From: Spirometra erinaceieuropaei
Taxonomy: Eukaryota; Platyhelminthes; Cestoda; Diphyllobothriidea; Diphyllobothriidae
Direction: 5' to 3'
Length of the DNA: 64,000 bases
Assembly: GCA_902702965.1 (NCBI GenBank)
Contig: CACRXP010000421.1
Span: 304,803 to 368,802, forward strand
The notes under the pieces are model-generated. The model saw nothing but the letters and a program-made list of their open reading frames with translations, was not told the DNA's origin and made no database searches. Both the position numbers and the translations under genes were made by a program. This document shows, one piece after another, positions 33,901-45,900 of the stretch. Position 1 is the stretch's first letter. Every line of letters starts with the position of its first letter.

Positions 33901-36900
33901 GCCGCATAAATTCGTCTGCATTTCCTTTTCTAGATATTCGAGAAATTGCTCCAGGATTTACATTTCAAAATGCGAAATTGTTCAGTCGAAGACGAAAACC
34001 ATACTACTTTCTTAACTGCCCTCGGTCAGCTTTCAGGGCTCGTTACGGTTGATGGTAAGCGTCCCATCGCGTCACTGGTACGTGCACTTACTTCGTCCGT
34101 ATTCCTGCATCGTCCTTGAAAATAGCTCATGTTTAATAAACACCCCCAAAATCAGGGGTTACGTTTTCTGATTCTGTGTCTGTTCAGTAAGGTAGTCTTT
34201 CTAGCCTGTTTGCTGCTGCTGACGATTCCAGAGAATCCAACCATTCCTTTCATTATCTTCGGAAAGTTACTTTTTGTTTGTTATACCCTCTGCACACCGT
34301 TAGTTGCGCATTTCCTCGAAAACTAACCCACAGCAGAACCATATGACTGCTCCTGTCATCTGTTGTATATTCTCCCCTTGTGTTAACCATTAATTAGGGC
34401 CTGAGTTTACTGTTAGAACCGCCACATCTAAGGAGAACCACGAAAATTCTTCTTTTCCATTACTTTGTTTGGTCGTCTTTTGACTTCTCCCCGCCTACTT
34501 TGGAGAAATCATCTGCATTTGGCACTGTGTCAGCCTAGACGCTAAATTTCATTGCGTTCGTCTTCGCCGCCCGCCGTTAACCATTTACAATGAACGAACA
34601 TGTGTAAATGTTTAATCACCAAACCGATGTGGATGCGCTCTTCATCGCCCCTATTGTCTTCTGCCGAGATGGCGGAAATTGTATACTACTTCTGTAAAAG
34701 CGGTTGCTTTCCTCCGCGTTTTCCATCGGAAATTTGAGCTATAAGCATAGTAAGATAAGAGACAGACTGGCGACGTTTAAAATGATCGGCAACACATTGT
34801 TTGGAGGAGGACGCAAGAGAATCCACTCAATTCATCAAGCTTACGGAACAAGAGTTAGCTTGTTTCGGACCAGTATCACCATGCCATATTGGAGTAAACA
34901 TTGACGATCGCTTCGAATCAGCCGCCACGATAGACGCAATCAAATTTTTCAGCCAAACAGTGATTTCAGTCATTTCATCTAAAAAAAGAGGTTTCGTCAA
35001 TACAAATTTGTCATTCCTTCGAAAAACCGCCGTCGGGCAAGTTTGCGCTTTCTCAAATAAGCCAAAAATAATGAAGTTTCTTGAAGAATTCCTTTATATG
35101 CCGTCTGGTTGGATTGATTAGCTAAAAATACATTATTTCACGAAAAAGACTACGGCAACCTTAATAAGAGCGTACAGCACAAGAAACTCAAAAACACACT
35201 GCTCTGAAGAAATACGAACTACCAAGTTTTCACATACTCCGGGTCGGATGTGTGAGCCATTAAAATATAGCATTTTTGACTTTCTTTGTAATAGGTGTGA
35301 AGAAGGTCTAAATCTGCTTTGAAGAACCATTAGGGACCATTAAAAAACTCCAAAAAGACACTTTGAACCCTTGCAGAAGACTTAGAAATTTTTTGTGATA
35401 CTGTTTGCCGATGTATTGTTTCAACAGGAAAGGTAGACAAGTATTTCCGAACGAGACGTCGCGCGCTATAACTGACGGCCAGAAGCTTCGGTGCATACGC
35501 ATACCCATCGTTCATTTTCAGAATTATAAGGGAACATCGAACCGAAAACAAATCACTTGCTATAATGGAAATGGTTTGGACAATGTTTGAGCATTGATGA
35601 AACACCGAGGTCATTATTGAAATAAATGGGCATTGCTGACTGCTCGGGGTTTTCTAAGGAGAATCGTCGGGTGTACATTTCTTATCAGGTTAAGACAGTG
35701 CAGCAGAATCGTATTATCAGCAGATCAGAATTGCGAATGATAAATTAGCCATTAAGCAACCAGAAGCGATAAGCAGGCAGTCTGTTTCACGTCTACCCTT
35801 GGCCCCACGCTTCACGAACTGCCAGGGAATTATGCTGTGTAATTTTGCAATATCCGCCGTGTTTATCTGGTCCTTCACCAATTACTTATTATCGCTTCCG
35901 CCATTCAGAGTTACTTCTGCAAGATAGACCAGCAGAATGGAGCATATTTTGGAACGGAGTATTTTGTGATCCTCAAACATTTGTATTGTGAAAAATATGG
36001 TATTTCGATTTTAAGCCACTAAATTCTCTCTTCCATATTTAACGACTTAATATACTGAAGTCCGCTCTAATCAGTAGTCTTTGAACTGACTGCTTCTCAA
36101 AATCAGGCAAAACGCAGAACCTGCTTCCGTAGATCGGTTAACTTCAATTCGGGCTCAACTGACTTCGCCATAAATGTTCGCCATCTCGTGAAATGAAAAA
36201 ACGGTTTCCTGTTTAAACTGTGTGGGCTCTCAAAGACTGATGTCTTGAATAACCATGTCGCTTACATCTATTGTTCAGATGGTGACGCTGCCGAATTGGA
36301 AACCTCCGTTGGATGCATTTACTAGCGCTCATGGCAAAATTATTGAACAGCTGACCTTCCTGGGCCCTTTTCTCAGCTCCTCAGTCTTCGCCGATGATGA
36401 TGTACGTGCTCCTGCTTGTTTTTATGCCCCCGTGCCTCATGTTTTTTCGTCAACGGGGGCTAAGCACACTCTTATTCTCGTTGGTTCTCTTTGCGTAGAT
36501 AAGTCGGGCTTTCGAAGAGCATCCAAGCCATTCTTAAACGAATGCTTATGAGGTTCCGTTGGTTGGATTTTAGTTTTTGTTTCTTTCGGGCCCAGGCATT
36601 TCAGAATAACAAGACCTACTCATAACCTTAGAAGGACATATGACCATCCTTGCAGAACTGAATAGAAATATTTTTAATTTAGATTTCCTGCTCACGAGAG
36701 TGCTCCTAACATATCTTGGTTTTCATCCCTCCTTTATATGATAGGCTAGGGTGGTTGAGCGCGCCTTTCCGAATGCCGATGCGAGCGAGTCTGATTTATG
36801 CGCAAGTCAACAGGGTCTACGCTACCTCCTAGACATTGTTTGGGCTAAACACTTCTCACTTATCAAGGGCCTCCTTTCACCCAAGGTAGGTTAACGTACT

Positions 36901-39900
36901 ACAACATTCCCTTTGTTACACCCTGCCGCCCCCTCACTCCTTTTAATGTGCGCGTTTTATCGCTTCCTACCCCCCCTCTTTTCCTGACCACACTTAGTTT
37001 GTGTTTCCTTTTGTGTCTCGCTTCTTTTGTACGCGCGTAGAACACAAGAGCCGCCATGATGGACTTTCTTTCAGACGCTATCATCCTGAACTTCGCCCGT
37101 AGCCAAATCCAATACGATGAGGACATTGTGGCGAGTGAGGGCTTCATGCTCAACGTATCCGTCCTCTTTCAACGTCTTTCTGTCCCCATTGACCAAGCAT
37201 GCGTGAGTTTGACCCGTCCACTTTCCTGTTCATCTTTCCCAAGTTGAAAATACTCCGTGGGAACACTTTACGCGAACCAAACCGGACGAAATTCCTGTGT
37301 AGCTGTTTGTCTATTCTGTGGCGCTTTTTAGTAGATGCCAAAACCCGTGAAGGTGGCTCAAATCCTCAAATTTGTTCTCAACTTCGGTATAACAAGGAAG
37401 TGGAGATTCCCCCCTCCTGTAATACAGGGTGACCTTAGGCTCAATTCTAGGGAGGTTAGGGCTAGGCTTGAAACACGGAACTCGGTGCCCTTCATGGGAT
37501 TTAGCGCAAGGGCACCTATATTAAGGGAGGCTCCTACTTCCTTGTCTTACTGCAACTTCAAGAATCACGTACGCGCGGTTCCAGTGCTGACAGCTATGGC
37601 AGATTGACCCAAAACGGACTGCATTGCTGCTTTAAATTTAATCAGTAGTCAAACGGGCGTGGGACACGAGTTAGATAAAGGCCATAAGCCACGTCGACCA
37701 TTGCGCCCAATGCCATCTGTACTCATCCTTACTCGAAATTGTCAGCAGCACCTAATGGGAAGAAGGAGAGCGAGTGGGGCCGACCATAGGTCAAATTTTC
37801 CCTACGCTAACCCAGCACTTATTCTCTTAATAATAGTAGCTAGTGCATGTTTTAACTGTCCTGACGCAATAAACGCCGTCTTGGAAGACGGCCAACTGAC
37901 TCGAAAATGTAGTCCTCCATTCCGAGCTTCAGGCCACAGTGGCTTCCATCATGAGTCTTCTGCGCGGTGCTTATGAGTGTGCGGACCAGCACTCATGTTG
38001 CTACCATAAACTTGGATTCGACCACGCCAACCACTACGCTGATTTCTAATTGTCTTCATTTTGTTGTTCCATTTGGGCATGATTGACGTGAGAGAGAAAA
38101 ATGAGGTTTTCGCAACGTATGTTTGCTTTACTGTAAACAACTGGCCGCGCAAGTCGCGGTCGCCTCTCCAGACCCTGTTTCTCTGTATATTGTTTTTCAA
38201 CACGTCCTTTCAGTAGGTGGCGCAACTCAGGAAATGGGCCTAAATTAACGACGAATCCAATCAGTCTTAAACCGACTCAAATGCATCGCATCAAATTAAT
38301 AAGCTCAATTTTCACTAATACATGAAGCGCGTTCATGCAAATAACTGAGTGAATACGACTGCGTAAGAAGAACAACGTTTATAAATATCCTCTTTTGCAG
38401 TTTGTGCTTCAATATCCCCTAAGAATCAGTGTAATATCAAGCGTAGCAGCCAGCCAGCTGCCTGCAGTTTGGTCATGGGTTCCAAAACGGTTCTACGAGA
38501 ATCCTATGTAATTTCTCCGTTTGTATTGTTCGAAATTCGGTTAACTGGGCAAAGAGGATTTCGCCTGATTTCACTGATAAGAACGTTACGGGAATAAATA
38601 TTTTCGTAAGATCACATGTTAAGAGGCCCGTCAGTGACTTAGAAATTGGAATAGGATTAACAGATTCAATCGTTCTTGAGAATGTTGACCTAGGTAATGG
38701 TTTCTTGGATATCCTTTTTATTAAGGTGATAGTCTGGGTCATAGTTGTAAGCTCACCACACGTAAACCTCAACGCCATAAGAAAAGGAACGTTAACAACG
38801 AAAACCTATAATGCCTATGCTTGTGACCAGTCAAAAAAACCTTTACTACGCCACTTCTTTACAAAGTGCTATAGTAGAGTATTTCGCTAACGACTGTCCA
38901 CATACATCACTTTTTTATCAAAGGAAAAATTGAAACTCCTGACCCACTCGTGCACTTCCCTGCTAAATGCTGCTAATTTTTCTGTTGAAGACGAAAGAAC
39001 TCCTTTTTCTCCTTATATTGAAGTCATTTTGTTGTCTTTGCCGACTTTTGGGCTTCGTTCTACGATTATGATTGCACGACAGCGTGACTGCGCAAACACT
39101 ACAACATTGCCCAAACTGTTGCCCCGTTCCTTTTCTAAATTGCATATTAGCAGAAATTAGACAGTACAAAAAACTCATAGATGTTTTTGCAGATTTTGAA
39201 TAATTTTTATTGACCCAACTGTGAAAAACTCGGCGCCTCAGTGGGATTCGAACCCACACAGCAGGTTGCAGTAGGTTGGGCGGGTAACTTGACCGAAATA
39301 TTATTAAACTCGCGTCGTCCGGCGGGGCCTCGTAGCTCAAGTGGTTAGAGCGTTGTCTGTACTAAAGCCTCCCCGTTTCCTCGTGGGTTCGAATCTCACC
39401 GGGCGCCGAGTTTTTCACAGTTGGGTCAATATGAAGTACAAAAAACATCTTACCATACGATCAAAAGTTAAAATGGTCGCTTAATGGTGGCTCTTCCATG
39501 ATCGCGGTGTGAAATATTCGCAAAGGCCAAAAAAATACGGAGGTGCTAAAACAGCGGGAGACTTGAAGGCGTTATTCCTGTGTTTTATGGCATAAAATCG
39601 AATTAATTTTCATATCTGGATTTCGTAGGTCGAAAAAACGTCCGTTTTTTGAAGATAACCTGCCTATTCACATTCCGTGGACCAAAAACTAAATTTCAAG
39701 TGGACGCCAGTTAGCTTGGTCAAATTCTCCAGTTTATATTATTCCCCTCGTAGATGAAAACACACGGATGCGCAAAGTTTGTGTGACGCCCATTAGCATA
39801 GGAAGTTGCCTGAATATAAAGTAACTTTGATTTTCTCTCAGACTTGTACACATTTTGCCTGACAAAATTACTTAGAACCATATTCTGCATGAGCGAAGGA

Positions 39901-42900
39901 TACTTTCCAAAACGATTTAAGCAAATAAATAACGTTTTAGGTACCCCAAGATTGTCATCTAGATTTATGTCACCCCATTACGTGAGCCAAGCCACCTGCT
40001 GTATACGATCAAATAATGATTTCCCAGAGAACTGAGGAGAATTCCTGCTGGTTCGTAATCCCGTAGGGTATTTTTTAATCTTAGCATGCGATCTTTAAAT
40101 GCTTTGTATGTCGCACTTGAAAGTGCGGTCTAGAGGGGGAGTGTTATTTAGTGGTCTCCCGAAGCCAATGGCATGAATATACATAGTCGAAAACTAACTT
40201 TCTTGAGTTTTTAAACACTGATTATCAAACCTTTCTGTCTTTTCAGCCCTTTTCAGTATCGGCCCTATTGTAACGCGAGCACATTCCTGAAAGATCTTGT
40301 GGGAAACCTGTATAGCAAATAGTTTTTGAGTATTAACAAAACTTGCGTACTGAACTTTGGCTCGCCCTGCAAGTGTGGAAGTAGCGCATGTAAATTACTT
40401 TGCGCAACTGGCGGTCATGTTAGAAACAGCTCGATGGCAAGACCATTTGACGCGAATTTATGGACCCGGTGGTTGGCCTCTGTCTTGCAGCACATTGTCT
40501 GGCATCGTCAGCTTCTTCTTCCTCTCATGTTAATTCTAACAAGGGTGCCAGTTACTGGATGGCAGGTGTTTCTAAAAACATCTTTACGCCTTTTTAAATC
40601 CAATCATTCTGTCCTTCGAGCATCCGTTCTCAGAAGGCTCGATTCTTCAGAGCCTAACTGTATAAGCCTCATTGTTATCTATCCTTACGAAAAGTAAGTA
40701 GTATACAGGAGATCAAAAGGCAATAAAGGTGATAACTCCTCCCCTCGTGAGGTGTTCTTTGGTGGCTCGGTGAAGCTTCAGCAAATTAATGCGAGACCGT
40801 CTCCCGTATTGAATCACTTCTGTTCATCGCCATCAGCCACTAATCTCACCCACGGTAACATGACATCAAGATCAGCTCGTCAGACTGTTTAAATGTGTTC
40901 TGCCCTCCTAGATGCAGATCGGAAACATGAAATTCTTACCATTCTTTACAAGAGAGGCAACATGGACTTGTTGCGGAATTTTACAGAGATTCAAAGCCTT
41001 CTCGTCATTGAAAAAGCAAAAGTCGGTTAACACGCTTTTTCGATTACTCATAATCAGACCTGTGTAATAACATGCCTCACAATAGGTCAGTAAAACCTCG
41101 TCATCTTAATGCTTTTAGGATGTCCAGCCCTCCATTATTTGTGGGTCGTGGACTATTCTGCTTTTACAGTTAATCAACTGTTAATAATTCCTGCGTGGAC
41201 CATTGTTTACACTAAGAAGACGAACCTAGGTCTGCCATGCCCTTTGTCGATTTGGAGGCTATCGTCTATTCGATTACAAACTCTGATTATGCGTAGTGTG
41301 ACCGAGCGTCCCGGAGCTGGTGACATTGGCGTCATCTGAAAACTCAGTTACAAACCAGATAAGTAAATCAATCCACTTAGTTTAAAGTGATTATTTCTTC
41401 ATTATCGAGGCCTGTGCTTCCTTGGCAATCATTCCAGCAGAGACCAATAGTAGTTGCTAAAAGTATTGCATGAACTCTACACATTTTTATCGCCCGTCCA
41501 ACCCCCTATTAATTGTGTTCGCGTATTACACCACAAAGTCAACACGAGACTATCATCTGTTACATGAAGCGCCACACATGCCCTTTGTTCTAAAACGAAA
41601 CAAGTTCACTTTTATGTGCTGCGATGGTAGCTTTCAGCAAGACTCCTTTGGATCCCCCGAAGTAGCCAGTTCCGCATCCATTTCTTATCCATATAATCTA
41701 CTGCCGCAATTGTCTAGCACCGGTTTCACCTTATTTCTGTAACACTGTATGTATTTATCACGCTGATAACCTCTCATACCAAATTGTACCTGGTTAATAT
41801 CCTCACCCTTAACTCAGTAAACATTCTTCACATCCTTCTCTTGTGTCTTCAGGTCGATCCAAATTACCTGTACAGTTCCCATTGTCGAATAGACTTAAGG
41901 GATATCACGCGCCTTGATGGGACCATGGAAGACGCGCAGGCTTACGTAAGACACCTTGGTGAGTGTGTTGACGTGTTGTGCGCTTTTGGTCTACACTTTC
42001 TTTACAGCTCTGAGTTGGGTTTATCGGTCCGACAAAAACCTTTGCCCCTGTGAACAGAAAAATGCTTTGTACGGTCACGTAGAAGTTTGAATGCGGAGCA
42101 AAGTGCACGAGCGTGATGGGGGAAATTGTACAGCAGCTTGCCCTCTCGCGTTGCGACAATGGATCGATCCCTCGTGCTTCCGTCGTCTCAAGTGGAGCAA
42201 GACAGGGTTGCGTATTCAGCGCAACCCTCTTCTGTGCATTGTTTACAGATTCTTACTAGGCTCGATACAAATCACCGAGTCGACAAGAGGCACCTCCACG
42301 TCCGAAGAGTCCACGTTTCTCCTTTACTTCCCCTGTAAAAGACAACTTGCTGAAGCGTCTTTTCCGTGTGACTTTGAATGTGTTTGGTCGCAGCCGACGG
42401 AGCGCGGCTCGTGACTCAACCGATAGGGCGTCTGGACTCGGATGCTTGACGACCACTTGACTGGAATTCAAATCTCAGATCGTCCAGCCTCGCATTGAAC
42501 TATGATTGACCGGTGGCGCCAAGTAAGCCAGAGATGACTATTCCCCTGTCATTTTCGGCATCATTTCTACCTTGTTGAGTTGTCGTCGTCGCCATGCGAC
42601 CGTCTGTGAAGACACTGGTCTACGGCATCTCTGGGCAAACCTGAACAAACCTCTTCCGTCCTACAACAATTCAGCGGTGCGCCACTTTCATACCGCTATC
42701 GTTGCGTGAACTGAGAAACATTGCCGGGTATTCTGACGTATAAGTGCTTGGCCCCTCCAGCCTGTGTACGCCGTCCACGCACATTCAGGTGTTGATTTTG
42801 CTTGTGCAGTTGCGTGCACATACCTAATACCCGTGTCTTACGTCCCATCTACCACTCGTACACAACGTCTACATTCCGACAAAGATGGGCTTTATAAATC

Positions 42901-45900
42901 ACGACTAGCGGACTATCCTTCTCTAGATGTCTTGCGGCACTTTCCTCTCTAGTCTTTATCCCTTATATTCATCGTCCACCAAATATAAAAGGAACGAAAA
43001 CGGTGTTGCCTTCCCCTGGCTGGTCAGTTTCCTCACGTAGGACTTCATCCTTTCCGCGGTCGATACTTTGTTGCGCGTTTCACACGTAGAAATCACTGAG
43101 GAAAGGCCGCTCAGCACATTTCTTCAGCCCTATTAGATGAATAATTGTCCCCTTCCTCTTCAGAGCACCGCCCTCTTCCGAACCTGCGAATAATATTCGA
43201 TTCTCCTGTTCGTGCCCGGATTTACAGCTATGCGATGCATGTGTTCCAAGGCACTCGTAAGCAATCCACCAAAACACTGGGGAGTCCTCGAACTAGAGGC
43301 TTCATAGGTCGGGTGTTTGCTGAGGCGTCTGAATGCCCACGAAACACTCGTCCACCATGGATTCATTTTCAATTATAAGTGCAATAAATAGCATTAATCG
43401 GGAGGCGGACTTGAACTCCTGGCTGGTACTGGGCGCAATCCTATCCCACTAACAAGGCTCGCTAAAAAATTTGTGATTTAAAAACTCCGCAGTCAACTAC
43501 TCCCATGCGACAAAAGCAAAGTCCATTTTGTGTTTAAATTTTTCATTTGCCGAATTTTGGCCATCTCCCTGCACTCCTGAACCTCGCCTATGGGAACTTC
43601 CTTTACTGAATTTCAAAATTCCCAAGTTAATTGTCTGGTCGGAATCGCAAGCTGGCTCCCTGTAAAGTTTCTAAGGAGGACAACGCGACTACAGTTATTG
43701 TAGAAAATAGCACAAATTAAATGGCCCACAGGGGGTAAGGCCGTCTCATCATCTAGGGCAGCACTCCCTCTTCCTGGCCCTTTATCCTCTCCAAATTCAT
43801 TCCTGGCTTCATCATGACTGTCTTGACCCGACTTCGAGGTTTGACCGCATCTCGGTTATTTTTCGATTATAGTGTTCCTCAAGTTTCGTATGGTCAAGCC
43901 AACTCTTCATGCATTTCAGCCCCACATAAAGGCAAGACTCTTAGTTTTGCCAAATGAGGACACTTCCAGAGGAGACTTGTTTTTTGAATCGGACTCCCAA
44001 TTCTTCCCAGGAAATGAAATCGCCTTCTTGAACATTCACTTATAACTGCCTTCGGTAAGATGTGGTTAGGTAGCCCCACCTGATGGACGCAATACTGTTG
44101 GAGTTGGAGTTAGGGGTCATTATTTGGGGTTATGGTTAGGGGTTTGAGTTAGGGGCTAGGGTTAGGGGTAATGGTTAGGGGTTAGGGCAACTATTTCTCA
44201 ACCACTCATCGTATAGCTGCGCATTCCCAATAGCTTTTCTTTTGCATACAGTTACTTGACCTCGTTGCCTGTGCGGTCTCCGGCCACACTTGTAAAAAAC
44301 CCTATCACCACCAGTCCCGTATTACAGGTGGTTGGGGGGGAGGGAGGCGGGTGGTAGGTGAGGCTACATAACCACATCTGACCCTGCCTTCTTTTGCGCG
44401 GTTTTGCTTCATGCTAGCGCCGCTGTTATCCTCATATAGCTATTTTATACTTCTGTTTCCCCACACTTGTACTCCACCATACTTTCCCACGTTTTTAAAT
44501 AACTAACTAGCCTCTTGCTGTTTGCGCTGCCTTAACAGCTGGTGGGCTGACTGTCTTGTATCCTTTTCTAGCCTCACTGGAGCCCACGCCTCCACCAAAG
44601 TTCTCCACCGAGTGCTTTTACTTTACTGCCTGGGCCCTGAACTGCGGTCTCATGTCCAGTATTCGTAAGCATCGTCGCCGTCTTAAGGCAAAAGCAGATC
44701 TCGAGCGCAATATCGCCCAACTACAGGAATTTCTCAATCAGGCTCGAGGCGTCAGTTCTTTGCCCCCAGGTGAGTGTGTCGCTGTCTCCCCACTTGTAGG
44801 CAGCTGTGACGGCTCCTGTCAGTTGTGTACCCGCACGTCACGTGCTACTACCTGCGTCGTCACGTGGTGCGGGATGCGATTGGGACCGCAGTCTGTAATC
44901 GTACACGCGGACCCCCTAGCGAGACCGTCCGGCGTCACGTGTGTCTCAGACTCATGCACAGCGCTAGATGTGACAGTGCTGGGGCTGAATGCCGTCTCTC
45001 TCTCTCTCTCTCTCTTTCAGCCGAATTGTTTTTGAGTCGTCGTAATTCTGGGTAGACACTTTCTTCTCGAACATCAGGAGAGCTTATGACGTGTTAGCCA
45101 AATTTTCTTCCTTGTTTGTATATCCATAAAAGGCGGGCCCTTCTATGTCTCCTGCATAACTTTTTGCGAAGTGTCGCCTCCTCAGAATGATGAAACAGAA
45201 TGTCATACAAGGATATTAGAGGAAGGGCGTTGAGATCGATCGACATGTTGCAGTGCCTCCTCGGAGATGATGTCCCACCTCATTGAGTGTATTTAACCCA
45301 AACATTTAAAATTATTCGTGAAATCTAGCCATCTCCGTGGTCCTGTCGACCCCGGGTGTCAGTCCATCTGTAATTCCGAAGGGAAACCAAGTGTCCACCT
45401 GACCTCCCAGCAGAGGAACCGAGAAACAGAAAACCAGAATGCCTTAAACCCAGCGATAAACGGAAGTTAGAGACTGTTCGATAAGGGGGAGGGAGGTTTT
45501 GACAGTCGGAAAAAGAGTTTGTTTTCAGGTGAAAGTGGACCTAGATCCCTCCTTACTGTACTTTGTGAAATCACAGGTTGTTCACTTTTTAACTCTTGTT
45601 TTCCGGAAGTGCTGGGGACTAGGGCAGCTAACTGTGTCTTGATTACCATTTACCCATAATGCGACAGGTGTAGTGCCTCTTCTTAAGTAAAAGGCTCCAG
45701 CACCAAACTATAGCCAAGACTGTAGAGAGCGTTGTGCCCAGTAGCTGGGCTCCATGGAGCAGCCACTTTTTGTGCGTTTTCCATCTGAGCCGAGCTGAAT
45801 ACCTTCACACCACTTGCCTACCCAGACTTCTGTACTATTGACTTATTCAAGTATTTCGACGTTCAACCTTTCTCGTTAAAGGAGATGGCGCCAAAGTTGT

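Larger units (their letters stand above)
41959..44571 (+). other. UBE4B intron 10, 2613 bp
   Basis: Holds two tRNA-like repeats (42410-42490, 43385-43470) and a telomere-like tract (44097-44188), listed separately. Otherwise unremarkable. Confidence 0.6.

Noticed and set aside
34801..35121. 106-codon open frame in UBE4B intron 6
   Set aside because: Does not fit the UBE4B protein between exons 6 and 7, which join directly; no domain recognised.
39320..39410. Possible functional tRNA gene (A and B boxes, class II-like shape)
   Set aside because: The same body with shared 5' leader and 3' tail occurs at 27430, 27737 and 59371, so it is a SINE. The acceptor stem is also poorly paired.
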